A DNA stretch of 49,336 nt from JBBPYR01 sp038199755 (GTDB taxonomy: Bacteria > Chloroflexota > Ktedonobacteria > Ktedonobacterales > Ktedonobacteraceae), in assembly GCA_038199755.1 (NCBI GenBank), contig JBBPYR010000178.1, positions 1 through 49,336 of the forward strand, written 5' to 3'. Shown here in pieces: positions 1 to 8,191 of the stretch. A program made the translations under genes and the position numbers. The stretch's first letter is position 1, and each line of letters opens with the position of its first letter. Under the pieces are notes generated by a model. It did not search any database. It was not told where the DNA came from and saw only the letters and a list, made by a program, of their open reading frames with translations.

Positions 1-23
1 ACATTTGCAACGCACCGCATTCT

Positions 24-2102
24 CTATCCCTGCTCTTCTGTCGACGTGGGGAGCAGGTTATATTTAGTCATTTTGCGCCATAGCGTTGTGCGGCTAATGC
101 CAAGTTGCGTAGCGGCCTGTGCTATCTGACCATTGTTCGCATGTAAGGCCGCTAAGATGGCCTGCCTCTCTGTCTGGTGGCTTTGCTCTTTCAATACCTT
201 TACAGGCTCCTCTTCCAGCGTCACTGGCTGACGAAGTGGTGTCGGCACCAGTGGTGTAAGATGAGCCTGCGGTAGTTGTAATTGCTGCAACTCAGGCGGG
301 AGATCGGCGGCAACGATGCTGGATTGTGGCATAAGATAGGTCACACGCTCAAGCGTATTCTCCAACTCGCGAATATTGCCAGGCCAGCCATACGCTTGAA
401 TTGCCAGCATCGCCTCCGGCGTGATGGTGAGTGAGCGGCCCAGGGCGCGGCTTTGCCGTTGTAAAAAGTGGTGTACTAGCAAAGGGATATCATCAATGCG
501 CTCACGCAGAGGTGGCAGGTGAATCGTTAAGACGTTCAGCCGATAGAATAAATCAGCGCGGAAACTGCCGCGCCGTGCCTCTTCGCGCAGATCTTTATGG
601 GTGGCGGCAATAATACGCACATCGGCAGAAATAACACGGTGTCCACCCACGCGAACGATACTGCGCGTTTCAATAGCGCGCAGCAGGGCAGTTTGCAGGT
701 CGAGCGGCATATCCCCAATCTCGTCGAGGAAGAGCGTCCCGCCGTGTGCCTGCTCGAACTTGCCCGAACGTCCCTGCCGATCAGCCCCAGTGAAGGATCC
801 CCCCTCATACCCGAATAGCTCGGTGTTGATCAGCTCGCGTGGAATAGCGGCGCAGTTGATCGCCACAAACGGCCCGTCAGCGCGTGCGCTACTATTGTGG
901 ATGCTTTGTGCGAAAATCTCTTTGCCCGTACCTGTTTCTCCCCGCAGCAACACCGTGGAGTTGCTTTGTGCCGCCAGCCGCGCCAGCCGAATCGCCTCTT
1001 TGACTGCCGTACTTTCGCCCACCACATGCGAGAAGGTTAAGCGGGCGCGTGCCCCCGTCATGCGATTGACCAGCTTTTGCACGCGCTCAATACTGCGCAG
1101 AATGATAATGAAGCCGTCAGCCGCTACCGGCTCGGAAAAGTCCACGCGCGGTGACTGGATGATCGCTTCCAGGCCCGTTTCCAGTTGTGCATTGGAGAGC
1201 GGTTTGAGCGAGCACAGACAGGGAACGCGCCCATGCACAGTGTCGAAGACAATCTCTTCATCCGCGAGTGGTTGCTGTTGCGCAATCGCTCGTGCCAACG
1301 TTGTCGGTAACGGCAACACGTCGCTCAGTCGCCTGCCCATCACTTTTGTATGTACCAGTCCCAGCATCGTTCCCGCAGGCGCGTTAATTTGCGATATGAC
1401 GCCATCACGCCGCAACAGCAGGATGCCTTCGGGCAAAGACTGTAAAATCGTCTTTAATTCGGCTAGCAGATCATTGGCCTGGCGCAGCCACACCTGCATT
1501 TGCAACTGATTGCTAATCGCCTGGGCCGCGGCGGTAATCATACCCAGTGTATGCGGGTGACTCTGTTCATAACGACCAAGCACACCTAACACGCCGATCG
1601 CATCTCCCAAAAGATCGTGAATGGGGGCAGCTGAAGTATAGAACGGATGCAGCACGGTTCGATAGTGCATCGCCCCCTCAAGCTGCATGGGAAATGATTC
1701 CTGCAATGCCAGTGCGAGAGCGTTCGCTCCCATGCTTTCCTCGCTCCAGACCGCTCCAATCTGTAACCCTGCCTGCCGCAAATCCTCTTGAATGGCATGG
1801 TCGCCGAATTGATCCACTATCCGCACATCGGCGTTGGCGAACACAACAACGCACGCTGACCCTTCAATAAATTGGTGTAGGTCTTCCATAATCGGGCGTA
1901 CAAGCGAACGCACCCTTTGAGAGCCAGCGGATAGTGATTGTGGTGCAATTTTTGACTCAAGTGTTCCATACGGGTCGAGTCCAAGCGCAGCACAACGCCG
2001 CCATGAATGCTGTAACGCCACAGGCAGCACATCTTCCGGCAGCACGCCATGCTCTATAAACGCTTTCCATGCCGACCAATAGCTAGGCATCTGCTTTTGC
2101 AT
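24..2102 (-). CDS. Sigma-54-dependent activator, AcoR-like (GAF-PAS-AAA+-Fis)
   Basis: Enhancer-binding transcriptional activator that would remodel sigma-54 RNA polymerase. The N-terminal third resembles the GAF sensor of AcoR-type regulators and is followed by a PAS-like stretch (TILQSLPEGILLLRRDG). The AAA+ domain shows Walker A GETGTGKE, Walker B GGTLFLDEIG and the sigma-54 contact loop as GSFTGA instead of the usual GAFTGA. The C-terminus is a Fis-type helix-turn-helix (AATQLGISRTTLWRKM). The length of about 690 residues is normal for AcoR-like proteins. I chose ATG 2102, which has AAAGG about 9 nt upstream; an in-frame TTG at 2111 is the alternative. It reads towards the window edge, so its target operon may lie outside. 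No -24/-12 promoter is visible in the gap behind it. The sensed ligand cannot be told from the sequence. Confidence 0.9.
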   Translation of the reverse strand: MQKQMPSYWSAWKAFIEHGVLPEDVLPVALQHSWRRCAALGLDPYGTLESKIAPQSLSAGSQRVRSLVRPIMEDLHQFIEGSACVVVFANADVRIVDQFGDHAIQEDLRQAGLQIGAVWSEESMGANALALALQESFPMQLEGAMHYRTVLHPFYTSAAPIHDLLGDAIGVLGVLGRYEQSHPHTLGMITAAAQAISNQLQMQVWLRQANDLLAELKTILQSLPEGILLLRRDGVISQINAPAGTMLGLVHTKVMGRRLSDVLPLPTTLARAIAQQQPLADEEIVFDTVHGRVPCLCSLKPLSNAQLETGLEAIIQSPRVDFSEPVAADGFIIILRSIERVQKLVNRMTGARARLTFSHVVGESTAVKEAIRLARLAAQSNSTVLLRGETGTGKEIFAQSIHNSSARADGPFVAINCAAIPRELINTELFGYEGGSFTGADRQGRSGKFEQAHGGTLFLDEIGDMPLDLQTALLRAIETRSIVRVGGHRVISADVRIIAATHKDLREEARRGSFRADLFYRLNVLTIHLPPLRERIDDIPLLVHHFLQRQSRALGRSLTITPEAMLAIQAYGWPGNIRELENTLERVTYLMPQSSIVAADLPPELQQLQLPQAHLTPLVPTPLRQPVTLEEEPVKVLKEQSHQTERQAILAALHANNGQIAQAATQLGISRTTLWRKMTKYNLLPTSTEEQG

Positions 2103-2426
2103 AAGCCTCAACCTTTATCCTTCGCACTAATATACTCTTCCATGTGTTACATAATACAACGTCGTGCGTGCTCGTGTGTATGCTTTCCTCTACGGAATTT
2201 ACAGTATTGCTAATGTTCATCAGCGCATCCAAGGTGCGATTTATCGCCTCTGATCCGCTAGTCCCTACGGGCCTTACTTACTATGCGGTGATGCCCGAAA
2301 TTGCAACAGCTCTGCCTATCCAATAGGAAGGAAAAAGGAATAATACTATTTGGGCTCCTTGTTCGTTCTATAGAGTAGGAGAGAAATACCATTGCTTACC
2401 AGCTTAAATCAAGCTGAGCCTTAGAT
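2103..2426. other. Intergenic gap between divergent regulator and glmS
   Basis: About 320 bases between the regulator and the glmS promoter. I see no convincing ORF, tRNA or sigma-54 promoter here. The short plus-strand frames have no ribosome site or family signature. Confidence 0.5.
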
Positions 2427-2436
2427 ATGGTATACT
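2427..2436 (+). promoter_or_regulatory. Extended -10 promoter of the glmS transcript
   Basis: The sequence TGGTATACT is an extended -10 element (TGn plus TATACT, hexamer at 2431-2436). The -35 position is poor, which an extended -10 can offset. Predicted start is near 2443, giving about 50 nt of leader before the ribozyme cleavage site. Confidence 0.5.
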
Positions 2437-2493
2437 CTTTACATGAGGATGCTCACAAGGGGCATCCCACGCGAAATGGTGTTCTGTTTAATA

Positions 2494-2645
2494 GCGCAAG
2501 GACCGGCTTCGGAGGATGGCCGGTTGACGAGGTGGAGACCGTTCGGAGTTGTCAGCGGGGAGTCTCCAGGGTGCATCACACCCCTGTAAGGGAGCGAACA
2601 AAAGCAGTCGGTAACGGCTGACACAATACGCTCTCAGTGATGAGG
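2494..2645 (+). ncRNA. glmS ribozyme: glmS self-cleaving ribozyme/riboswitch
   Basis: RNA that cleaves its own mRNA when glucosamine-6-phosphate binds, shutting down glmS. The 5' end reads AGCGC, with cleavage expected between A2493 and G2494. P2 pairs ACCGGC with GCCGGT, and is followed directly by the core GTTGACGAGG, which is the same run found in the Bacillus subtilis ribozyme. Next come GGAGACC and GGGAGTCTCC arms around TTCGG, then a P3-like hairpin (CAGGGTG with CACCCCTG). A further hairpin (CAGTCG-GTAA-CGGCTG) fits P4 or P4.1. It lies directly upstream of glmS, as expected for cis regulation. The 3' boundary is approximate. I matched it to the consensus from memory. Confidence 0.9.
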
Positions 2646-2713
2646 AATGAACGCATGCCTTCTAAAGGTGGCATGTGCTGATTTCTCGTGTTTTCAGAAA
2701 GGTATTCACCACT

Positions 2714-4582
2714 ATGTGTGGTATTGTTGGCTACGTCGGTTCTGATGCAACCGATATCACTTCTATCCTCCTTGACGGCCTGCGCAAACTCGAGTATCGT
2801 GGCTACGACTCAGCGGGTATCGCCGTACTTACCTCTGCCGGCGACCTTGAACTACATCGTCGTGCGGGCAAGATCGCTAATCTCACCGCGTCAGTCTCCA
2901 ATGGCTCACATCCAGCAGACGGTACACTCGGTATTGGTCACACGCGTTGGGCCACGCATGGTCGCCCCAATGACACCAATGCTCACCCTCATCCCGATTG
3001 TACAGGCATGATTACGGTGGTGCATAACGGCATCATCGAAAACTATGCCGAGTTGCGCCAGGAATTAGAGCAGCTGGGTCATACCTTCCGCTCCGAAACT
3101 GACACCGAGGTATTGTCGCACCTGATTGAGCAGTCATACTTGCATGAGGCACAACACGATCTGGTCAAAGCTGTGCGTCTCGCTCTACAGCGCGTCGAAG
3201 GCTCCTACGCTATCGGCGTCATCAGCAGGGAGCATCCAGACTTGCTGGTTGGTGCGCGTTGCAACGGCCCGCTCATCGTGGGTCTCGGCGAACACGAGCA
3301 GTTCCTGGCTTCAGATATTCCCGCCATTCTCAAGCACACGCGCCGTATCCTCATCCTCGAAGAATACGAGATAGCCGAGCTACGTCCAAATAGTGTTGCC
3401 ATCAGCAAACTGGATGGCACCCCTGTCGAGCGCGAACCAATCACCATCGAATGGGATGTCGAAGCTGCCGAGAAGGGCGGCTATCCGCATTTCGCCTTGA
3501 AAGAGATTCACGAGCAGCCCGATGCCCTACGCCGCGCTCTGCTTGGGCGTGTGCGCGAGGGACAACTCCACCTGCCCGAACTGGAAAAGATGCAGCAGTC
3601 AGGCCTGCTCGAAAAGGTGCAACGCATCCTCATCGTTGCCTGTGGCACCTCGTACCACGCGGGCGTGATCGCCAAATACGCCATTGAACAGTGGGCACGT
3701 ATCCCGGTTGAGGCCATCACTGCCGCCGAGTTCCGCTACAGTGATCCCATCGTTGGGCCAGAAACGCTCTGTATCGCCGTTACACAGTCGGGCGAGACAG
3801 CTGATACGCTGGTAGGCATTCGTCAGGCACGCGAACGCGGCGCACCCGTCATCGCCGTTACCAACATCGTTGCCAGTGCCATCACGCGCTTATCCGACGC
3901 TGTGCTTTACCTGCAAGCCGGGCCAGAGATCTGCGTCGTCGCTACCAAGACATTTGTCTCGTCCGTGACCGTCTTGTACCTGCTCGGTCTCTATCTAGGT
4001 CAGTACAAGGGACGTGTTACCGCGCAGCCCATGCACGAAATCCTGCAAGCCCTGGAACTCATTCCAGAGCAGATGCAGCACATCCTGGACAAGGCCACAA
4101 ACGACACTGATGGCATCGAGGCACTGGCAAAGCAGTATGCACGAGCCAGTAGCATGATGTTCATCGGGCGTGGCGTCGGCTATCCCACCGCCCTCGAAGG
4201 CGCGCTCAAGCTCAAAGAGATTTCCTATATCCATGCCGAGGGTTTTCCATCTGGCGAACTCAAGCACGGCTCCATCGCCCTGCTCGATCCCGATGTGCCG
4301 CTCGTCGCCGTCGCCACCGCCTCGCATGTCTACGAGAAGGTCGTCAGCAACATTCAGGAAGTGCGTGCCCGCGATGCCCAGGTCATCGCCGTTGCCACCG
4401 AAGGTGACGAGGGCATTAAACGCCACGCCGACCACATCCTCTACGTGCCCGACACGCTAGAGATGCTCAGCCCCTTGCTGGCAATCATCCCGCTGCAACT
4501 CTTTGCCTACCACATGGCCGTCGCCCGTGGCTGCAACGTAGACCAGCCACGCAACCTGGCAAAATCCGTGACAGTGGAGTAG
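2714..4582 (+). CDS. glmS: Glutamine--fructose-6-phosphate aminotransferase (isomerizing)
   Basis: Makes glucosamine-6-phosphate from fructose-6-phosphate and glutamine, the first step towards UDP-GlcNAc and peptidoglycan. The start is fixed by biology: the mature enzyme begins with the catalytic Cys of MCGIVGYVG, so ATG 2714 is used and not the longer frame from 2675. GAAAGG lies 11 nt upstream. An N-terminal Ntn glutaminase domain (about 1-230) carries the typical GHTRWATHG and HNGIIENY motifs. Two SIS sugar-isomerase domains follow (TQSGETADT near 370; SSMMFIGRG, then EGALKLKEISY and GELKHG), and the C-terminus is DQPRNLAKSVTVE. The 622 residues are close to the family norm. The ribozyme upstream indicates feedback by its product. 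Confidence 0.97.
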   Translation: MCGIVGYVGSDATDITSILLDGLRKLEYRGYDSAGIAVLTSAGDLELHRRAGKIANLTASVSNGSHPADGTLGIGHTRWATHGRPNDTNAHPHPDCTGMITVVHNGIIENYAELRQELEQLGHTFRSETDTEVLSHLIEQSYLHEAQHDLVKAVRLALQRVEGSYAIGVISREHPDLLVGARCNGPLIVGLGEHEQFLASDIPAILKHTRRILILEEYEIAELRPNSVAISKLDGTPVEREPITIEWDVEAAEKGGYPHFALKEIHEQPDALRRALLGRVREGQLHLPELEKMQQSGLLEKVQRILIVACGTSYHAGVIAKYAIEQWARIPVEAITAAEFRYSDPIVGPETLCIAVTQSGETADTLVGIRQARERGAPVIAVTNIVASAITRLSDAVLYLQAGPEICVVATKTFVSSVTVLYLLGLYLGQYKGRVTAQPMHEILQALELIPEQMQHILDKATNDTDGIEALAKQYARASSMMFIGRGVGYPTALEGALKLKEISYIHAEGFPSGELKHGSIALLDPDVPLVAVATASHVYEKVVSNIQEVRARDAQVIAVATEGDEGIKRHADHILYVPDTLEMLSPLLAIIPLQLFAYHMAVARGCNVDQPRNLAKSVTVE

Positions 4583-4622
4583 GGGATTGGTGGGTGTCCA
4601 TGAATGTTGTAGGCGTAAAATA

Positions 4623-4658
4623 AAGTTGTCCCTTGCGCAATTAAGTTGTCCTTTCGCA
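4623..4658 (+). repeat. Tandem imperfect repeat AAGTTGTCC(C)TT(G)CGCA
   Basis: Two copies, starting at 4623 and 4643 (period 20 bp), lie in the 368-base gap between glmS and the kinase pseudogene. The period of about two helical turns could mean a protein-binding site or the end of a lost insertion sequence. No transposase fragment is visible nearby. Confidence 0.4.
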
Positions 4659-4686
4659 GGTGGATAGCGGACTAACACCGATTGAT

Positions 4687-4726
4687 GGAGAAACACAATG
4701 TTCATCCGATACAGTTGTGTTTCTCC
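4687..4726. terminator. Hairpin, 12-bp perfect stem, downstream of glmS
   Basis: GGAGAAACACAA (4687-4698) pairs perfectly with TTGTGTTTCTCC (4715-4726) around a 16-base loop. No U-tract follows directly. It may end the glmS transcript from about 100 bases away. The rest of 4727-4950 shows no gene. Confidence 0.45.
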
Positions 4727-4950
4727 CTATTGATCTTTAGATGTCCATCTTGCAGCCCAACCTATTTTTTGCTCATAATAGCATGGTGGTTGCTGCCATA
4801 AACTACATCATCTGAATGGTGCTCGTGCTTGCCGAGCAGTGTGTTGTTGCGTATCTCCGTATGTTACTATCGCCCCTTCTGCCCGTCCTAATCTTTAGCT
4901 GTGTGTGTATGAATCTGCTACCAGTGAACTGGAGAAGGGAGTGTTTAGCT

Positions 4951-5772
4951 ATGCTTCGGTTTAATCAGTATGAACTGTTAATGGAGGTACATCACGCTAT
5001 CTGGAGTATTGTGTATCATGGTCGAGATACACAAACTGGTCGTGAGGTTGCAGTCAAACTGAAGCACGACGCTCGACATGACGTGTGGACAGAGCACTTT
5101 GAAGAGTCCAATGCAATAATAGCTTTGGAGCATCCGAACCTTGTACAAGTTTATGATTATGGACGATCAGACGACTGGTATTACCGGGTTACCGAATGGA
5201 TAAGAGGTGCCAGTCTGAGTGACAGACTACAACACGGAGTACTTGGGGCTGAACGTACCGTCAATTTTATGCGACAAATAGCTACATGATTAGGTTATGT
5301 ACATGCACAAGGCATGGTGCATGGTGGCATTGATTGTGACCAGCTATTGATATCTAGTCCTGATAATGTAGTCAAACTCATACCCCTTTGTACTACACGT
5401 ATACTGATCGACCTTACGCATCTTTATGCACCAGAGCAAATACGACATGGTACACCTATCACTCCAGCCACTGATATCTATACGCTTGGACTGATCATGT
5501 ATCGAATGCTTACTGATCGTTATCCATTTGAGGCTGAAACTCCTAAAGTACTAGCAAAGAAACATCTTTACGAAGCGCCAGTACCTCCCAGTCAATTACC
5601 ACCATTACCCCAACCAACACATGGATTCACACCCGTTCAACTCACACCCAGTATCCCACCTGTGCTAGAAGCAGTCATCCTCCGCTGTCTAGAAAAAGTA
5701 CCTGAGAAACGTTATAAAGATGGTTCTCAATTAGCGAGTGCGCTTACGCGTGTACTCGACGAGCTAGGCTAA
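4951..5772 (+). pseudogene. Ser/Thr protein kinase-like gene with in-frame stop
   Basis: The reading frame starts at ATG 4951 behind GGAGAAGGGA and gives an N-lobe with the conserved Lys (VAVKLKHD, K36). It is then stopped by TGA at 5287-5289. The same frame continues afterwards through GYVHAQGMVHGGIDCDQLL, YAPEQIRHG, DIYTLGLIMYRML and a typical C-lobe end. Only one nonsense codon separates the two halves. The catalytic loop is already degenerate (HGG instead of HRD) and no DFG is present, so even a repaired product would be a pseudokinase. No membrane segment or sensor domain follows. It is most likely a decaying duplicate of the kinases common in this kind of genome. A sequencing error at the stop cannot be excluded. 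Confidence 0.8.
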
Positions 5773-5990
5773 GTACACAGACATGGAACGTTTATACCGT
5801 CGATCGAAACGAGGTATGAACTGTGTTGTCACCTTTGACATCATCCTGATCGATATCTGCCAAAGGAAAGGGAACAAGAGCCTTCTGCTGCTGCGGGATT
5901 ATCTTCGCCTGGCAGCAACAGAACAACTTTCCTTTTGACCCAGAATTGAAGTTATTGACGGCATCGAACAGAGAAAAGTTCGGTAATGGT

Positions 5991-6395
5991 TTACGCCTCG
6001 GAACGAGTCGGAAGGGAATAGAGCTCCCACGCAATGCCATCAGGGTCATGGAAGCTGATGTACTTGCTATGGGTCTCTGGGTCTTCCTCAACTCCATTGT
6101 TGGGTACTCCTGCCACGTCTAAATCCCGTTTCAGGTCTTCCAGCATACTTGAGTCCTCTACGGCGAGAGCGAGATGATCCAGACCGACTCGAAACGGATC
6201 GAAGTGATCAAAGCTTGAAGTGTACGAATCGGTTCTATAAAATGCGATGAGTATTCCAGATACGTTGACTAAAATCCCTCCATCTGTTTCCCTCACCAGT
6301 TGGCATCCCAGTGTATCAACATAGAAGTGTTTCGTTCGCGCTAGATCAGTGACTCTCAGACCAAGATGACTCAAGCCGTTGGCGTTTAACTTCAT
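5991..6395 (-). CDS. VOC family (glyoxalase/dioxygenase-fold) protein
   Basis: Small metal-dependent beta-alpha-beta-beta-beta protein of the vicinal oxygen chelate superfamily. The two half-repeats are visible: LSHLGLRVTDLARTKHFY at the N-terminus and VGLDHLALAVEDSSML in the middle. The ending HDPDGIAWELYSLP carries the usual Glu ligand (WELY). Likely metal ligands are the His of SHLG, the His of LDHL and that Glu. The length (134 residues) is typical of one-domain VOC proteins such as lyases or resistance-type enzymes. AAAGG lies 8 nt before ATG 6395. The substrate cannot be inferred. It is 27 bases from the Uma2 gene on the same strand and may be cotranscribed with it. Confidence 0.85.
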   Translation of the reverse strand: MKLNANGLSHLGLRVTDLARTKHFYVDTLGCQLVRETDGGILVNVSGILIAFYRTDSYTSSFDHFDPFRVGLDHLALAVEDSSMLEDLKRDLDVAGVPNNGVEEDPETHSKYISFHDPDGIAWELYSLPTRSEA

Positions 6396-6422
6396 TACAG
6401 GGGCCTTTCTCTATGGTATCAG

Positions 6423-6998
6423 TTATTTATGGTTTCTTATGAGACCTGTTCTCTCATAAACATCACGGGCTGAGAATTGGATGCCAAGGCTTTCTAGTGG
6501 TACCTCATCCTCTAGTTTGTATCTGCCGAATGTCCATCTCGTCTTTTCACGACGATAGATTTCTATAAGGATGCTCTGAGAGTCAGCTAGCATATACTCT
6601 TGTATAGTTGAGTGTGCTTGGTAGTAGAGAAGTTTCTTACCTCTATCGGTGATTTCAGTGCTTGGGGAAAGTACTTCAATAACTACAGTAGGATAACGTG
6701 TTTTGCTATCTTCCGGTGCTTCGTCGCGAGGATCACATGTTACGGTGACATCAGGATAGATGTAGCGTGTTTCAGAGAGTTGTAGCTGCATGTCTGAATT
6801 ATATATTTTGCAGGGTCCACCTCTCAATAGTCCGTAGAGGATGCCGGTTAAGTTTGCTATGATAGTCGAGTGATCGGCACTTCCTCCTGCTAGCATTCTT
6901 AATTCGCCATCGAGATATTCGTAGCGGGCACTTTGGCTGTTGTGATTTATGGTTTGGTAGTCTTCAATGGTAATGTTTGGGTATTCGTATTGTGCCAT
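6423..6998 (-). CDS. Uma2 family endonuclease-fold protein (DUF820)
   Basis: Member of the Uma2/DUF820 family, which has a PD-(D/E)XK nuclease fold and no settled physiological role. The family's markers are YEYLDGELRMLAGG, YPDVTVTCDPRD and VVIEVLSPSTEITDRGKKLLYY; the Asp of YPDV and the Glu of IEV are the expected catalytic residues. It ends with the usual strand-rich tail. The start is set at ATG 6998 because AGGAG lies 7 nt upstream; an in-frame codon at 7031 has no such site. A second Uma2 gene lies about 400 bases upstream on the same strand, but the two proteins are clearly diverged. Confidence 0.9.
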   Translation of the reverse strand: MAQYEYPNITIEDYQTINHNSQSARYEYLDGELRMLAGGSADHSTIIANLTGILYGLLRGGPCKIYNSDMQLQLSETRYIYPDVTVTCDPRDEAPEDSKTRYPTVVIEVLSPSTEITDRGKKLLYYQAHSTIQEYMLADSQSILIEIYRREKTRWTFGRYKLEDEVPLESLGIQFSARDVYERTGLIRNHK

Positions 6999-7054
6999 CG
7001 TGTTTCTCCTGTCTATAGTAGATGGTACCATACTTTATACTTGGATAGTGCTAT

Positions 7055-7291
7055 TTGGCGTCAGTTAGTATTTTACCTCAAATGAACATTCAGAACACTG
7101 GAGGGAAGGCATGTATTCATCTGCCCTGGGACAACCTGGCTGGAAGAACATGGCAACTGACGGATATATTCAACGACAATGTGTTCGAGCGCAATGGGAA
7201 CGAGATGCACTCGACGGGCCTGTATGTGGATCTGCCCGCCTGGAGATTTCATTATCTGTGCTTCCAGCCCGACCAGGAGAACAGGGGATGA
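7055..7291 (+). pseudogene. Remnant of an alpha-amylase-family C-terminal domain
   Basis: A short frame reads LAGRTWQLTDIFNDNVFERNG and GLYVDLPAWRFHYLCFQ. From memory this resembles the C-terminal beta-domain that closes alpha-amylase or glucosyltransferase-type GH13 proteins (TWxLxDLL, YERDG, GLYVDLxPWxYH). No catalytic barrel is present upstream, where the Uma2 gene on the other strand begins, and there is no good ribosome site. I therefore read it as the tail of a lost glycosidase gene. It is short, so a chance resemblance remains possible. Confidence 0.45.
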
Positions 7292-7378
7292 ACCAGTTTC
7301 ATCTTAACCAACAATGGCGACTGTGTTTTGAATGGTCGGAATGGGAGCACGACCGGGCAGAGCTTCAACTTGATGCCT
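7288..7378 (+). pseudogene. Possible HigB/RelE-like toxin fragment
   Basis: The frame from ATG 7288 reads FHLNQQWRLCFEW, which resembles the central strand of HigB/RelE toxins (RINDQWRICFxW). The match is about 20 residues and is lost where the frame runs into the 3' end of the next Uma2 gene on the other strand. Together with the preceding glycosidase tail it suggests a strip of decayed DNA between two Uma2 genes. Confidence 0.25.
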
Positions 7379-7987
7379 TTAGACCTCGCCCTCAATGTCT
7401 TCCATTGCCTCTGGCACCCCAGCGTTTTTGTACAGAGCGGCCAGCGGAAAGCGTACCTCAAGGCTGGTGAGCTCTATCTCGTCCCCTGGCCCGTAGGACT
7501 GATAGATGGCCCATCCTTGTGATGAGCGGCGGAATACTTCGACGGCTTGGTACTTGGTGGCAACCAGTACATATTCTTGAACGGTTGGGCACGCGCGGTA
7601 TAAGCCGAATTTTCTCCCCCGATCGTAGGCCTCAGTGGAATCTGATAACACCTCGACAATGACGCGGGGAGCTTGCACCTCAGTTTTGTCAGGTGCTGAT
7701 TGATCACGCTCATCACATGTCACTGACGCATCGGGGTAGGTGTAGCGCTTGGGTGAAAGACGTGCGGCGACATCTGAATTGTAAACATCACATGGTTTAC
7801 GCGTTGTTGCAAGCGCATCTTCCAGGGTCCTGACCGCATTACTTCCAATGCGGCCATGCGCAAGGCTTCCTCCCGACATAGCGTAGACCTGCCCGTCTAT
7901 ATACTCGTGCTTGAGGTCGTGGCTAGTCCGTTCCAACGCGCGCCACTCATCAACGGTCATCTGCTGTGGTTTTCTTCGGGCTACCAT
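7379..7987 (-). CDS. Uma2 family endonuclease-fold protein (DUF820), second copy
   Basis: A second Uma2/DUF820 protein with the same motif order: DLKHEYIDGQVYAMSGG, YTYPDASVTCDERD and VIVEVLSDSTEAYDRGRKFGLY. The Asp of YPDA and the Glu of VEV are the predicted nuclease residues. I place the start at ATG 7987, 7 nt after AGGAAGG; upstream in-frame codons at 8020 and 8038 lack such a site. The protein has about 202 residues. Its function is unknown, and Uma2 genes often occur as dispersed paralogues. The 3' end overlaps the decayed plus-strand fragment. Confidence 0.9.
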   Translation of the reverse strand: MVARRKPQQMTVDEWRALERTSHDLKHEYIDGQVYAMSGGSLAHGRIGSNAVRTLEDALATTRKPCDVYNSDVAARLSPKRYTYPDASVTCDERDQSAPDKTEVQAPRVIVEVLSDSTEAYDRGRKFGLYRACPTVQEYVLVATKYQAVEVFRRSSQGWAIYQSYGPGDEIELTSLEVRFPLAALYKNAGVPEAMEDIEGEV

Positions 7988-8191
7988 GGTCAAACCTTCC
8001 TGAAACTGGCTATCAGTCATTGCCCTCCTATCATACACGCAAACGCGTCAAATGTGAACTGGGGTTGTGTTGCGAAAATAGCCACGCATTGACGTTGTCA
8101 AATTCCCGTGTTAGCATTAAGTTGAAACAGGACAAACCTGTAATGCGAAGAATTGTTGACCCTAGCTGCGAATGAGAATAGAAGAGGAATT

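Noticed and set aside
601..1509. A 302-codon plus-strand frame inside the sigma-54 activator gene
   Set aside because: It is antisense to a well-supported gene, is Ser/Arg-rich in the way of shadow frames, and has no family motif.
2103..2430. Possible sigma-54 (-24/-12) promoter beside the activator
   Set aside because: No TGGCAC-N5-TTGC-like sequence was found on either strand.
2655..2681. A mini-ORF (MPSKGGMC) with GAGGA just before glmS
   Set aside because: Only 8 codons, and its bases form a small hairpin between the ribozyme and the glmS ribosome site; chance is the simpler reading.
3995..4435. A 146-codon minus-strand frame inside glmS
   Set aside because: It is antisense to conserved SIS-domain coding sequence and shows no recognisable domain.
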